Both the position numbers and the translations under genes were made by a program. Positions 36,581-46,608 of a stretch of 64,000 nucleotides of DNA are shown here, in pieces. Under the pieces are notes generated by a model that was given only the letters and a program-made list of their open reading frames with translations, was not told the origin of the DNA and made no database searches. The stretch's first letter is position 1. Every line of letters begins with the position of its first letter. The stretch comes from JAMZMI01 sp039970095 (lineage in GTDB: Bacteria; Bacteroidota; Bacteroidia; Cytophagales; Cyclobacteriaceae), in the NCBI GenBank assembly GCA_039970095.1, contig JBDVMP010000024.1, forward strand, positions 1 through 64,000, given 5' to 3'.

Positions 36581-37106
36581 ATTTCAATTTATCCTGAAAC
36601 ACCTTTTTGAACTTATCCACCTTCGGCCCCACCACAAACTGACAATACGGCTGTGAGCCATTCAAGTCAAAATACGATTGGTGCACATCTTCGGCCGGCC
36701 AAAATTTTTCAAAATCCGTAATCTCAGTAACTATCGGATCGCTCCAGGCTCCAGACTTATCCAGCTCGTTCTTAAGCTCCTCAGCTATTCTTTTTTGTTC
36801 TTCATTATGACAAAAAACTACCGATCGGTATTGGGTGCCCACATCATTGCCCTGCCTGTTCAGCGTAGTTGGATCATGTGTTTTCCAAAATACCTCCAAT
36901 ACCTCCATGAGAGAAATTACCTCAGGGTCAAAAGTGACCTGAACAACCTCTGCATGACCTGTAGTTCCCGCACAAACTTCCTTATAGAATGGGTCCTTTG
37001 TTTTACCCCCCGAATAACCTGAAACAGAAGACTCCACTCCTTTCAACCGCTCAAAAACAGCTTCGGTACACCAAAAACATCCAGACCCTAAAGTGATTTG
37101 CTCCAT
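36579..37106 (-). CDS. msrA: peptide-methionine (S)-S-oxide reductase MsrA
   Basis: 175 residues with the active site GSGCFWCTEAVF (Cys10, plus Cys13), VSGYSGGKTKDP and the GHAEVVQVTFDP segment, all diagnostic of MsrA. It reduces methionine-S-sulfoxide in proteins. No signal peptide, so cytoplasmic. Stand-alone gene between two convergent/divergent neighbours; no msrB in the window. Confidence 0.96.
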   Translation of the reverse strand: MEQITLGSGCFWCTEAVFERLKGVESSVSGYSGGKTKDPFYKEVCAGTTGHAEVVQVTFDPEVISLMEVLEVFWKTHDPTTLNRQGNDVGTQYRSVVFCHNEEQKRIAEELKNELDKSGAWSDPIVTEITDFEKFWPAEDVHQSYFDLNGSQPYCQFVVGPKVDKFKKVFQDKLK

Positions 37107-37172
37107 TATGATTTATCTTAAAAAAAATTATAACTCAAAGAGAACAGAATTGGTTCTAAGTAAAAAATATAA

Positions 37173-38237
37173 ATGATCAGAACGCTCATTGTGTTACTGG
37201 TTTTTACAACCCTCATTTCTCAGGCTGTTGCCCAGGAGAATGAAAAACCAGGTACAAAAATTCTGGTTTTCCCGGTTTTTTTCTACACTCCAGAAACGCA
37301 CGTCGGCCTTGGGGTTACTGGTATATTTTATTTTCGTGAGCAGGGCGCAGACTCCAGCAAGACATCCAGCATTCCCAGCGCTTTCATATATACCCTGGAA
37401 AATCAACTGATTATAAGCAACCCTTTTGATGTCTTCCTGAAAACTGGTGAGTATCGGATCAAGGGTGAGTTGGGTTTCTTTAAATACCCGTATCAATTTT
37501 ACGGTACGGGCCCAGATGTGAGTCTTGACAAATTTGAAAATTACAGTGCGACGTTTCTTAGGTTCAACAGCCTTTTTCTAAAGAAATTCAGTAGCAACTC
37601 ATACGCTGGGCCTGCTATTAGCTATGACGAATATTTCGACGTTTCTATAGAGACTGGAGGACTTCTGGAGCAGAATCAACCCACGGGGATCCAAACGGGG
37701 CGGTTGATTGGAGCGGGAGCCGGACTCATAATAGATCACAGAGACAATCAGTTCTCACCGGCCAGCGGCAACTACTTAGAAAGCCGATACATCAGATATA
37801 TGAATCGGATAGGTGATTACGGTTTTCATGATTTTTATTTGGATGCCCGCAAGTATTTTGAGATCAGACATGATATGGTTTTAGCGACTCAGGCCTTTCA
37901 TCAAACGGTAATCGGCAATGCGCCATTCTACAATTTGGCGCTACTTGGCGGGTCATCTAAAATGAGAGGATATTATCGGGGCGCATACCGGGACAATCAC
38001 TTCACATGCCTTCAATTTGACATGAGGAAATACATTTTCAAACGATTTCTTCTTGCGGGTTTCGGTGGTATTGGGGCTGTAGGCAGCCACATTGATGATT
38101 ATAAAAACTTACTTCCGAGTGCTGGTATAGGCCTTAGATATGAGATTGATCCAAAGGAGCGGATAAGGATTCGCATTGATTATGCTTTTGGGAAAAATAC
38201 ATCTGGATTCTATATCAACATCAACGAAGCTTTCTGA
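37173..38237 (+). CDS. BamA/TamA-family (Omp85) outer-membrane protein
   Basis: 354 residues: signal peptide (MIRTLIVLLVFTTLISQAVAQ) followed by a 16-strand-like barrel without POTRA domains. Omp85 marks include GLIIDHRDNQFSPASGNYLE and the loop 6-like LLGGSSKMRGYYRGAYRD, with an aromatic terminal strand SGFYININEAF. Without POTRA domains it is unlikely to be the essential BamA and belongs with the short 'surface antigen' proteins of Bacteroidota. Lone gene; role uncertain, perhaps lipid or protein insertion. Confidence 0.85.
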   Translation: MIRTLIVLLVFTTLISQAVAQENEKPGTKILVFPVFFYTPETHVGLGVTGIFYFREQGADSSKTSSIPSAFIYTLENQLIISNPFDVFLKTGEYRIKGELGFFKYPYQFYGTGPDVSLDKFENYSATFLRFNSLFLKKFSSNSYAGPAISYDEYFDVSIETGGLLEQNQPTGIQTGRLIGAGAGLIIDHRDNQFSPASGNYLESRYIRYMNRIGDYGFHDFYLDARKYFEIRHDMVLATQAFHQTVIGNAPFYNLALLGGSSKMRGYYRGAYRDNHFTCLQFDMRKYIFKRFLLAGFGGIGAVGSHIDDYKNLLPSAGIGLRYEIDPKERIRIRIDYAFGKNTSGFYININEAF

Positions 38238-38315
38238 TTTCATCAAAATAGAAAAAGATTCTTTCGTTAAAATGATTAATCATATCTTTCACAGTTTTAG
38301 CACTTAAACTGAAAT

Positions 38316-39599
38316 ATGGAATATTACATTATCATAGCTGCATCAGTGGTGATTGTTTTGAGCTATTTGTTCAATTGGATATCAGAAAAAACAAACTTCC
38401 CGGCCGTTCTCTCTCTCATCATATTGGGTGTGCTAGCACAGCAACTCATCATAAATGCCGGACTCAGCTACGAGAATGTTCTCAAAACCTTTAAGGAAAT
38501 CAAGCTTCTTGAGTTGCTAGGCACCCTCGGCTTAATCATGATCGTCCTTGAAGCAGCCTTAGACCTAAAAATTGAGCGCAACAAGCTCCCTCTGATTTTA
38601 AAATCGTTCGGAATAGCCCTTGGCGGTCTTTTGGTTTCTGCGTTTATAACAGCCTGCATTTTCAGAGTCTTCATTTGGGACATGTCATGGGTTGGAGCCT
38701 TTATTTATGCTACTCCGCTATCCATACTCAGTAGTGCTATTGTCATACCAAGTGTCAAAAATTTAAATGAGGAACTGCGCGAATTTCACATTTATGAAAG
38801 TACCTTCTCAGACATCCTGGGAATCATGCTATTCTATTTTCTCCTGAGCCTTGGCGGTGATTCCAGCAATGCCATCGCCGTTGGTGACTTCTCCATCAGG
38901 CTAGTCATCACACTGGTTATCTCCGTATCACTGAGCTATATTTTACTATACGTCTTCCAAAAGCTGGAGGCCAAGGTGAAGCTTTTCCTTATGATCGCAG
39001 TACTGATGCTATTGTTTAGCATAGGTAAGCTCATGCACATGTCTTCATTGATTATCATTTTGATTTTTGGCATTATCCTAAGCAACCATCGCATGTTTTT
39101 CTCCGGAAAACTGCACTATCTCATTGACAGGGAAACAACGGACAAAATCTATGATTCTTTCCACCTCATCACCATGGAGAGCGCATTTGTTATTCGCACA
39201 TTTTTCTTTGTGATATTTGGGTTTACAGTGATTTTAGGCTCTTTGTTCAGCTTGAATGTTGCCATAATAAGCGGACTCATTTTAATCGGAATCTACCTTG
39301 TGAGATTAATCTTCACCAGAGTGGTGATCAAGCAAAATGTAAGGCTAACTACGCTGATAGCCCCCAGGGGTTTGATCACTCTCCTGCTCTATTATAGCAT
39401 TCCATTGGAATTTCAAAACCCACAATTCAACGAAGGAATCTTACTCTTTGTCATCATCATTTCCAGCCTTCTAATGACTTACGGACTCATCCGCTTTGAC
39501 CCTAACAAAGAAGAACCCGCAACTGAGGCAGAAGCAGAAATCAACAACTCAAGCAATGAGACTAGCGACCTGCCAACCACCCCCATTTCAAAGGATTGA
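38316..39599 (+). CDS. cation:proton antiporter (PF00999-type)
   Basis: 427 residues with about 12 hydrophobic segments from residue 3 to 385 and a polar acidic tail (NKEEPATEAEAEINNSSNE). Antiporter features include NFPAVLSLIILGVLAQ near the start, the discontinuous-helix region ATPLSILSSAIVIPS and YESTFSDILGIML with its acidic residues. It is similar to CPA-family exchangers in Bacteroidota. The ion (Na+ or K+) cannot be read. Followed 98 bp later by an SRPBCC gene on the same strand; probably separate transcription. Confidence 0.85.
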   Translation: MEYYIIIAASVVIVLSYLFNWISEKTNFPAVLSLIILGVLAQQLIINAGLSYENVLKTFKEIKLLELLGTLGLIMIVLEAALDLKIERNKLPLILKSFGIALGGLLVSAFITACIFRVFIWDMSWVGAFIYATPLSILSSAIVIPSVKNLNEELREFHIYESTFSDILGIMLFYFLLSLGGDSSNAIAVGDFSIRLVITLVISVSLSYILLYVFQKLEAKVKLFLMIAVLMLLFSIGKLMHMSSLIIILIFGIILSNHRMFFSGKLHYLIDRETTDKIYDSFHLITMESAFVIRTFFFVIFGFTVILGSLFSLNVAIISGLILIGIYLVRLIFTRVVIKQNVRLTTLIAPRGLITLLLYYSIPLEFQNPQFNEGILLFVIIISSLLMTYGLIRFDPNKEEPATEAEAEINNSSNETSDLPTTPISKD

Positions 39600-39697
39600 A
39601 TTTCATTTAGAAGTTACCTGATAATTGAGATATTTTTCGTTACTTAAAGTTTGAAATCATCCGTTGACATTTTGTTTAACTCAACTACACCTGACTA

Positions 39698-40153
39698 ATG
39701 AAACTGAGTAAGAAATTTGCCGGGGAAGGCCGCATAAACCCTGACGCTAGTCTTCGCGACAAGCAGGCCATTATCATCAATGCCAGCGCTCAAAAAGTTT
39801 GGGATGTGCTGATCAATTTCGAATCCTGGAGTGATTGGAATGATCAGATCAAATCTGTAAAATTTGATGAAATAGCAGAAGGCAGCAATTTCGAATGGAA
39901 CATTAATGGTGCAAAAATCAAATCAACAATTAGTAGGGTTGTGGCTCCCGAACTTCTTTCGTGGACAGGCTCTTACAAAGGATTAAAAGCGATACATGTC
40001 TGGAAGATAGACCCTACGGAAGAGGATCAAACTATAGTAACCTGCGAAGAGTCATTGCAGGGTTTTCTTACCTTGTTTTTTGGCCATCAAAAGTTACACC
40101 AAACCCTCGTTTACTGGCTAGCCAAGCTAAAAGAAAAGGTCGAATCTGAATGA
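39698..40153 (+). CDS. SRPBCC (START-like) domain protein
   Basis: 151 residues with the helix-grip pattern: an opening strand QAIIINASAQKVWDVLINFESWSDWNDQI, the loop after it, and a long C-terminal helix (LHQTLVYWLAKLKEKVE). This is the polyketide-cyclase/dehydrase-like SRPBCC family, which binds hydrophobic ligands in a cleft. No catalytic residues or signal peptide. Ligand unknown. Confidence 0.82.
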   Translation: MKLSKKFAGEGRINPDASLRDKQAIIINASAQKVWDVLINFESWSDWNDQIKSVKFDEIAEGSNFEWNINGAKIKSTISRVVAPELLSWTGSYKGLKAIHVWKIDPTEEDQTIVTCEESLQGFLTLFFGHQKLHQTLVYWLAKLKEKVESE

Positions 40154-40186
40154 CTCGACCTTCCCTGAAAAACACTTTTAATAGGA

Positions 40187-40894
40187 CTATTCTTTCTCGT
40201 TAAGGGCTTTCAGCTCCTCCTTCACAATAGCAAAGTCCGGCTCCATGTCAATCGCTTTTTGGTAAAAATCTCCTGCAGCTGCAGTGTTGCCTTGTGCTTC
40301 TTCTATCAGCCCCTTCAATCTATAAGTAGCCGCTTTCATAGAAATATCCTGAGTCTCTTTATCCGTCTTAGGAAATCTCAAACTGATTTCATCAGATTGA
40401 GTGTTTTCTAATATGATATCAGCATTGGTTTTAGACTCTACAAAATTGTTAGACTGCATTTGCATAAATGCGATTTTGTAAAGCGTGTTGATATCAAAAT
40501 CCTCGGTATACAGCCTTTCATAAAATGAAATAGCCTTTGGCAAAACCCCCAAACGCTCAAAGCAAACAGCCGCTAGCTCCACAGCAAATAGGTCATTTGG
40601 ATTTATTTTTGCGGCATCCTGAGCCGTTAGCGCTGCTGAAGCTATTTGATTGTAATCAAAATACATCAAGGCAAGTGTATCAAGTAGCGATGTGTTTTGA
40701 GGATTATAAGAAAGCAAATTATAGATAGCCATTTTAGCCACTGCAGGATCATTGTAACTCTTGGCCATATCATAGATATAAGCTAATCGTCGCAACTCAA
40801 ACGGGATGGTGTCCTGCGCCTGAGTTTGCTCCTGTGCCTCAGATTGAGCTGTAAACATGACCAACCCCACTATCAATAAAAATAAATTCTTCAT
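40187..40894 (-). CDS. secreted TPR-repeat protein
   Basis: 235 residues with a signal peptide (MKNLFLLIVGLVMFTAQSEA) followed by a Gln-rich spacer and four to five TPR units. Examples are YNQIASAALTAQDAAKINPN, PKAISFYERLYTEDFD and NTAAAGDFYQKAIDMEPD. Probably a periplasmic scaffold. It lies 45 bp downstream of the CCA enzyme gene on the same strand and may be cotranscribed with it. Confidence 0.75.
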   Translation of the reverse strand: MKNLFLLIVGLVMFTAQSEAQEQTQAQDTIPFELRRLAYIYDMAKSYNDPAVAKMAIYNLLSYNPQNTSLLDTLALMYFDYNQIASAALTAQDAAKINPNDLFAVELAAVCFERLGVLPKAISFYERLYTEDFDINTLYKIAFMQMQSNNFVESKTNADIILENTQSDEISLRFPKTDKETQDISMKAATYRLKGLIEEAQGNTAAAGDFYQKAIDMEPDFAIVKEELKALNEKE

Positions 40895-40939
40895 TTTGGA
40901 TTATTAGTTTAAAAAGTCTCGCAAAAATAGAAATTAACT

Positions 40940-42364
40940 TCAATTCGGCACTAAGCCTTTTTCTTTTCCTATTTTGATCATCAATTTGAAAGCTTCGCTC
41001 TTGTCGTTTTGTATAACACCGTCAAGGATGGCTTCCTTTATCGCACTCTTGATTTCTCCAACCACTTTTGAAGGTTCTATTCCGAAAGTCTCTATGATGA
41101 GCTCACCGGAAACAGGCGGTTGAAAATTTCTAATGTGGTCTCGGTCTTCTACCTCCTTAATTTTTTGTTCTACCTTGTTGAAATTAGAAATATACCTGCG
41201 AACCTTATTGGGGTTTTTAGAAGTAATGTCTGCCCTGCACAGCGTCATCAAATCAGTGATATCATCTCCACTTTCGTATAGCAACCTGCGAATAGCCGAG
41301 TCAGTTACCTGCTCATTCACCAACGCAATAGGCCTGAGGTGAAGTCTCACAAGCTTTTGTACAAACTTCATTTTCTCATTGAGAGGTAGTTTCAAATTCT
41401 TAAAAATCTTCGGAACCCAACGCGCTCCCATGTCTTCATGCCCATGAAATGTCCAACCTGTGCCTGGCACGAACCGCTGCGTGGCTGGCTTGGCTATGTC
41501 ATGCAAAATAGCAGCCCATCTGAGCCAGAGGTCATCTGTATGCTCGCTTATATTATCTAAAACCTGCAGGGTATGATAAAAATTATCTTTGTGAGACAAC
41601 CCATTTTTAGTCTTGATTCCCTGGAGCTTAGCCATTTCGGGAAAAATAATTTTCAGGATCCCTGAACTGAAAAGCAGTTTGAACCCGTACGATGGTTTAG
41701 TTGATAAAATAATCTTGTTAAGTTCATCCGTGATTCGCTCTTGCGAAATGATACTCAGCCGTTCTTTAGTTTCCACGATGGCACCCCAGGTGTCAGGCTC
41801 AATATCAAAACCCAACTGAGATGCAAACCGAATGGCTCGCATAATACGAAGCGGGTCATCTGAGAAAGTAAGTTTAGGTTCCAATGGCGTCTTTATGAGC
41901 CTATCTCCTAAATGCACTAAGCCTCCGAAAGGGTCGATTAACTCACCCAGATTTTTTTCATTAAGGCTAATAGCCAGTGCATTGATGGTAAAGTCCCTCC
42001 TATTCTGATCATCTTCAAGTGTACCATTTTCCACCAGTGGCTTTCTCGAATCTGCTCTATAGGACTCTTTCCTGGCCCCAACAAATTCCAGCTCCCAGTC
42101 CCGATAGCTGATAGCAGCTGTTCCAAAATTTTTATAGACTGACAAATGCGCCTCCTTACCAAGTTTTTTGCTGACAGCCTTGGCTAGCGCAATACCACTA
42201 CCTACGCACACAAAATCAATATCTTTAGAAGGCCTTTTGAGAATTAAGTCACGCACAAATCCTCCAATAACGTACGTTTCCACATCATTTTCACGTGCTA
42301 CGTCACTCACCTTCATGATAGAAGGAATTTCTGAAATAATCTTTTGGAAATCAGTCAATAACAT
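40940..42364 (-). CDS. cca: CCA tRNA nucleotidyltransferase / poly(A) polymerase family with HD domain
   Basis: 474 residues. The class II nucleotidyltransferase head has GGFVRDLILKRPSKDIDFV, with the metal-binding DxD, and RRDFTINALA (B motif), then RIMRAIRFASQLGF. A C-terminal HD domain is visible in LRWAAILHDIAKP. This is the Bacteroidota type that repairs tRNA 3' ends; poly(A) polymerase activity cannot be excluded. Transcribed after the TetR gene (25-bp gap) and before a TPR gene. The tRNA gene in this window lacks an encoded CCA, so the cell needs such an enzyme. Confidence 0.92.
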   Translation of the reverse strand: MLLTDFQKIISEIPSIMKVSDVARENDVETYVIGGFVRDLILKRPSKDIDFVCVGSGIALAKAVSKKLGKEAHLSVYKNFGTAAISYRDWELEFVGARKESYRADSRKPLVENGTLEDDQNRRDFTINALAISLNEKNLGELIDPFGGLVHLGDRLIKTPLEPKLTFSDDPLRIMRAIRFASQLGFDIEPDTWGAIVETKERLSIISQERITDELNKIILSTKPSYGFKLLFSSGILKIIFPEMAKLQGIKTKNGLSHKDNFYHTLQVLDNISEHTDDLWLRWAAILHDIAKPATQRFVPGTGWTFHGHEDMGARWVPKIFKNLKLPLNEKMKFVQKLVRLHLRPIALVNEQVTDSAIRRLLYESGDDITDLMTLCRADITSKNPNKVRRYISNFNKVEQKIKEVEDRDHIRNFQPPVSGELIIETFGIEPSKVVGEIKSAIKEAILDGVIQNDKSEAFKLMIKIGKEKGLVPN

Positions 42365-42389
42365 GGTGTAATAAATGCCTAAATCTGAA

Positions 42390-43025
42390 CTAATCGGCTA
42401 AATTCAATTCAACCAAAGCTTGCTCAAAGTATTCTTCTCCTTTCTGACTCAATATCCCTCTAAAAATTAGAATTAAAGATTTCACAAAGTTTTGCAAGGG
42501 CGGAACCTTAAGAAATCCTTCAGGCACATTTTGTTGCATTCTCAACGTGATAAAATTCATGATGGCATCCTTGTAGAGCACCAAAACCACCTCAACACTC
42601 ACATTCGGCATAACAGTACCTTCAGCTACGCCTTCCTCTACCAAAGTTTTAAACCGCTCGAATACTGAAAACCTAATATAATTATCAATCATTTTTTTGG
42701 TCTGATCATGCATCATTGCCGTGGTATCTTCCACAAAGGCGGGAGTGACTATCTTAACATTATTTTTGATTATCGACAAGAGGTGTGCAAGCTTAAAAGG
42801 AGTAGTAAGGTTTGAATCCTTAATTTCATTTACTGCAACATTGAGCCTACTGGCCAATCCACTAATAACCCCTACTACCAGGTCATTTTTGCTCTCAAAA
42901 TGTTTATAAATGGTTTTTTTACTAACTCCTGCCCTTGTTGCAATGTCCTGAAGATGGCTATTACTGATTCCTTTTTCCGCAAACATACACTCAGCAATGC
43001 CTAAAATCTTCTGTTTTGCTTCCAC
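42390..43025 (-). CDS. TetR-family transcriptional regulator
   Basis: 211 residues. The N-terminal helix-turn-helix is ILGIAECMFAEKGISNSHLQDIATRAG followed by KKTIYKHFESK, in two parts, the canonical TetR layout. The C-terminal ligand domain is helical and unassigned. The start is a GTG at 43025. It lies upstream of the CCA gene (25-bp gap) and is divergent from ligA, but no obvious efflux gene is adjacent, so its target is unclear. Confidence 0.9.
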   Translation of the reverse strand: MEAKQKILGIAECMFAEKGISNSHLQDIATRAGVSKKTIYKHFESKNDLVVGVISGLASRLNVAVNEIKDSNLTTPFKLAHLLSIIKNNVKIVTPAFVEDTTAMMHDQTKKMIDNYIRFSVFERFKTLVEEGVAEGTVMPNVSVEVVLVLYKDAIMNFITLRMQQNVPEGFLKVPPLQNFVKSLILIFRGILSQKGEEYFEQALVELNLAD

Positions 43026-43089
43026 AACACAATGTTACGGTGAATCTTAAAAATAAAAGTGAATTTAATGATCAATCTGAACAGCTTGT

Positions 43090-43097
43090 TAGATTTG
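43090..43097 (+). promoter_or_regulatory. -7 promoter box of ligA
   Basis: TAGATTTG matches TAnnTTTG exactly, 16 bases before the ligA ATG, leaving a very short leader. The -33 region is weak (TTTA at 43064-43067, spacing 22). Confidence 0.45.
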
Positions 43098-43113
43098 CGC
43101 AAGCATTTTTCAA

Positions 43114-45159
43114 ATGAGTAAAGAAAGAATCAAATCAAGAATAGATCAGCTCACTGATCAGCTCAACCATTACAATTATTTGTACTATCAGGAGAGCAAG
43201 TCAGAGGTCACGGATCAGGAATTTGATTTTTTGCTTAAAGAATTAGAATCTCTGGAAAAGGATAACCCTGAGTTCAAAAGGGAAGACTCTCCTACTCAGA
43301 GGGTTGGTGGCACAATTACCAAATCATTCGATTCTGTTCCTCATAAATATCCCATGCTTTCTTTGGGAAACACCTATTCGAGAGAAGAGTTATCGGATTT
43401 TGACAAGCGCGTCGCAAAAGGACTTGATGGTGAAACGTTTGAGTATTTTTGTGAACTCAAATTTGATGGAGTAGCCATAAGTATTCTTTACGAAAACGGG
43501 ATTCTAAAAAGAGCGGTTACGCGGGGCGATGGACTCAAAGGTGATGATGTCACGCAGAACGTCAAAACCATCCGAACCATTCCTCTCAAAGCTGGGACAG
43601 GCCAACTAGAAAATTTTGAAGTTCGTGGTGAAGTATTTATGCCCAACAAAGTTTTTGAAGCACTTAATGAGGAAAGAGCCAAATCAGGCGAAGCTCTGCT
43701 TGCAAATCCCAGAAACACCGCATCAGGCACACTCAAAATGCAAGACAGCACAATTGTGGCACGAAGGAAACTGGACTGCTACCTATACACATTACTGGGA
43801 GATGACCTGGGCATCAACTCTCATGAGCAAGCTATACACAAACTGGAAGAGCTGAGGTTTAATGTCTCCCCCACTTACAAAAGATGCCAAAGCATTGATG
43901 AAGTCTTCGAATATATTGATCACTGGGAGCAAAAACGGCATGATTTACCTCTTGAGACCGATGGAATTGTAATCAAAGTAAATAGCACCGCACAGCAGAG
44001 AGAATTAGGCTTCACAGCAAAAGTACCACGTTGGGCCATTGCCTTTAAATACAAAGCAGTGGGCGCACAGACTACTCTCAACAATATCACTTATCAAGTC
44101 GGCAGGACAGGTTCTATTACTCCCGTTGCAGAATTGGAGCCGGTACTATTGGCAGGAACTACCGTAAAACGAGCCTCACTACACAATGCCAATGAGATTG
44201 AAAGACTTGACATACGAATTGGAGATACAGTATCGGTAGAAAAAGGTGGTGAGATAATACCGAAAATCACAAACATCAACCTCTCTTTGCGAAAGCCTGA
44301 TTCGCAAAAGGTCAACTATATCACAAACTGTCCGGAATGCGGCACTGAGTTAACTCGTAAAGAAGGCGAGGCAAACCACTATTGCCCAAACGAATCGGGG
44401 TGTCCGCCCCAGGTAAGAGGTCGTGTTGAACATTTTATTTCCAGAAATGCGCTGGACATCAACCATCTGGGTCCTAACACAATTAAAGGGCTATTTGATC
44501 AGGGGTTAATAAATAACCTTGCCGATTTATTCAGTTTGGAATATGACCAGATCGAAAACCTGAAATTCGAAATCACTGACGATTTAACGGGCGAAACCAA
44601 AACAAGATCTCTCAAAGAAAAGAGCGCTAAAAACCTCATAGAATCGATCGAAAAATCAAAAACAGCCTCTTTTGAACGGGTGCTATTTGGACTAGGCATC
44701 AGATATGTTGGCAAAACTGTAGCTGAAAAGATCGCCCAGCATTTCGGAGATATTGATAGCATTATCAATGCTACATTCGAAGATATCGTGAACGTTCACG
44801 AAATCGGGGAACGAATAGCGGGTAGCATTAGGGAATATTTGGACACCCCTGAAAACATTGCGCTAATTGAACGACTAAGAGCGGCAGGGTTAAACTTAAA
44901 ATCAGAAGCCACCAGCACATTCATAGAAAACAAATTGGACGGGAAATCCTTTGTTGTTTCTGGTGTATTCAACGAGTACGGAAGAGACGAAATTAAATCT
45001 CTGATTAAGCAATTCGGCGGAAAAGTGGGAAGCAGTATTTCAGGCAATACAAGCTATGTGCTGGCCGGAGAAAACATGGGGCCTTCCAAACTTGAAAAAG
45101 CCAAAAAATTGAACGTTCCGATTATTTCAGAATCGGACTTTAAAGCCATGATATCTTAA
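43114..45159 (+). CDS. ligA: NAD-dependent DNA ligase
   Basis: 681 residues, full length. Domains in order: Ia NAD-binding (YLYYQESKSEVTDQEFD), adenylation with KxDG in FCELKFDGVAIS (Lys116), OB fold and a four-Cys zinc finger (CPECGTELTR and HYCPNESGCPP, about 408-430). Helix-hairpin-helix repeats follow, then a C-terminal BRCT (about 605-681: SFVVSGVFNEYGRDE). It seals Okazaki fragments. It begins an operon with a DUF6913 gene and dapA, spaced 2 bp and overlapping. Confidence 0.98.
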   Translation: MSKERIKSRIDQLTDQLNHYNYLYYQESKSEVTDQEFDFLLKELESLEKDNPEFKREDSPTQRVGGTITKSFDSVPHKYPMLSLGNTYSREELSDFDKRVAKGLDGETFEYFCELKFDGVAISILYENGILKRAVTRGDGLKGDDVTQNVKTIRTIPLKAGTGQLENFEVRGEVFMPNKVFEALNEERAKSGEALLANPRNTASGTLKMQDSTIVARRKLDCYLYTLLGDDLGINSHEQAIHKLEELRFNVSPTYKRCQSIDEVFEYIDHWEQKRHDLPLETDGIVIKVNSTAQQRELGFTAKVPRWAIAFKYKAVGAQTTLNNITYQVGRTGSITPVAELEPVLLAGTTVKRASLHNANEIERLDIRIGDTVSVEKGGEIIPKITNINLSLRKPDSQKVNYITNCPECGTELTRKEGEANHYCPNESGCPPQVRGRVEHFISRNALDINHLGPNTIKGLFDQGLINNLADLFSLEYDQIENLKFEITDDLTGETKTRSLKEKSAKNLIESIEKSKTASFERVLFGLGIRYVGKTVAEKIAQHFGDIDSIINATFEDIVNVHEIGERIAGSIREYLDTPENIALIERLRAAGLNLKSEATSTFIENKLDGKSFVVSGVFNEYGRDEIKSLIKQFGGKVGSSISGNTSYVLAGENMGPSKLEKAKKLNVPIISESDFKAMIS

Positions 45160-45161
45160 CC

Positions 45162-45674
45162 ATGCTAAAAAAGCCCCTGATAACATATAAAATCAATCGA
45201 TCCGAAAATAAGAGGTCATTTAACAAGTCTTTTGACTTTGCAAAAGCTAAGAAAATCGCTTTGGTTTTTAATGCTGCATCAGCAAAAGATGCAGAACAAA
45301 TCATCAAAATCAACTCCGCTCTAAAGGCTGAAGGTAAAGAAATCAGTACTTTAGCATATTGTAAGAGCAGGAAAAAATCAACCCTAACGTACCCCCTTTT
45401 TGATACCCATGATATCAGTGCCTTTGGCAGTTACAAAACAGAGGAGTTGAACTCGTTCATGAAGAGGGACTATGACATGGTACTGTGTGCAGATGAATCA
45501 GACCATTATATTGTAAGGTACATTCTCTCGCAGATCAAAGCCAATTGTCGAGTAGGTTTGAGTATGCAAGAAGCAAAACCGCAATATGAAATGATCATAA
45601 AGTCGGAAGCCCAGGACATCAGAGTTGAAGAAGTACTTAAATATTTAAAAATGATTCACAGTAATGAGCATTGA
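45162..45674 (+). CDS. DUF6913 family protein
   Basis: 170 residues, no signal peptide. The pattern KKIALVFNAASAKDAEQIIKI followed by YDMVLCADESDHYIVRYILSQIKANCRVG suggests an alpha/beta Rossmann-like fold, in the style of a small Bacteroidota family of unknown function that I associate with DUF6913. It starts two bases after ligA and overlaps dapA by 11 bases, so it is translated with both. Conserved position between ligA and dapA would hint at a housekeeping role; that is inference. Confidence 0.65.
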   Translation: MLKKPLITYKINRSENKRSFNKSFDFAKAKKIALVFNAASAKDAEQIIKINSALKAEGKEISTLAYCKSRKKSTLTYPLFDTHDISAFGSYKTEELNSFMKRDYDMVLCADESDHYIVRYILSQIKANCRVGLSMQEAKPQYEMIIKSEAQDIRVEEVLKYLKMIHSNEH

Positions 45675-46533
45675 CAGATTAGCAGGAACAGGAGTAGCTC
45701 TCGTTACACCATTTAAAAAAGACCTTTCCATCGATTTTGAAGCTCTTGGAAGAGTGATTGATCACGTGAGTCAGGGTCAGGCAGAATACCTTGTTATTCT
45801 GGGAACCACGGGAGAGTCAGCCACGATCACACCCGAAGAAAGATTTCAAATTCTGGATTTTGTAGTTGAAAACAACAAAGCCAAACTTCCGCTGGTACTA
45901 GGTTATGGCTCAAACAACACACAAACTCTGAAAACTGCACTTAGTCAATTCAAAGATTATCCTCTGGAAGCGATCTTGAGTGTTAGCCCCTATTACAATA
46001 GACCATCACAAAAGGGTATTGAGAAACACTATCTGGATGTGGCAGACGCAAGCCCGTTTCCGTTAATCGTTTACAATGTTCCTCCCAGAACGGGCTCAAA
46101 CATTTCAGCGGACACCACAATTGCACTTTCAAAGCACGCTAACATCATAGGAACTAAGGAGGCCGCTGGGGATCTTACTCAGGTAGCGGAGATACTTTCT
46201 GAGACTGATGAAGATTTTTTGGTAATCTCGGGAGAAGATTCATTGACTCTACCCATGATATCTATGGGAGCCAAAGGAGCTATATCTGTAATTGCTAACC
46301 TGCAACCTAAGCCTTTTAGCGAGATGGTTAGACTAGCTCTGAAAGGTGATTTCAAAGAAGCCTCTAAAATTCACTTTAGTTTACTTAAGGGTTACGGCCT
46401 GGTATCCGCCGAAGGAAATCCCGTTTCTGTAAAAACAGGAATGGAGGCCGCAGGATTGATCCTTAAAGATGTGCGTCAGCCGCTATTTGAAGGATCTGAA
46501 GAACTACTCGACTCATTCAAACAGTACTTATAA
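45664..46533 (+). CDS. dapA: 4-hydroxy-tetrahydrodipicolinate synthase
   Basis: 289 residues. TIM barrel with the Schiff-base lysine Lys165 in IIGTKEAAGD and Tyr137 in IVYNVPPRTG, with the substrate loop LGTTGES. It condenses pyruvate with aspartate semialdehyde in the lysine/diaminopimelate pathway. Third gene of ligA-DUF6913-dapA, and followed by a terminator. Confidence 0.96.
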   Translation: MSIDRLAGTGVALVTPFKKDLSIDFEALGRVIDHVSQGQAEYLVILGTTGESATITPEERFQILDFVVENNKAKLPLVLGYGSNNTQTLKTALSQFKDYPLEAILSVSPYYNRPSQKGIEKHYLDVADASPFPLIVYNVPPRTGSNISADTTIALSKHANIIGTKEAAGDLTQVAEILSETDEDFLVISGEDSLTLPMISMGAKGAISVIANLQPKPFSEMVRLALKGDFKEASKIHFSLLKGYGLVSAEGNPVSVKTGMEAAGLILKDVRQPLFEGSEELLDSFKQYL

Positions 46534-46557
46534 TAGGCTATATAAATAAAACGGCAT

Positions 46558-46588
46558 AAAAAAAGGCAATCTCTCGATTGCCTTTTTT
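46558..46588 (+). terminator. rho-independent terminator after dapA
   Basis: AAAAAAAGGCAATC (46558-46571) pairs with GATTGCCTTTTTT (46576-46588) around a TCTC loop. A/T runs on both sides make it usable for the convergent histone-like gene as well. Confidence 0.9.
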
Positions 46589-46608
46589 GATATCTTGAAA
46601 AGGGTTAA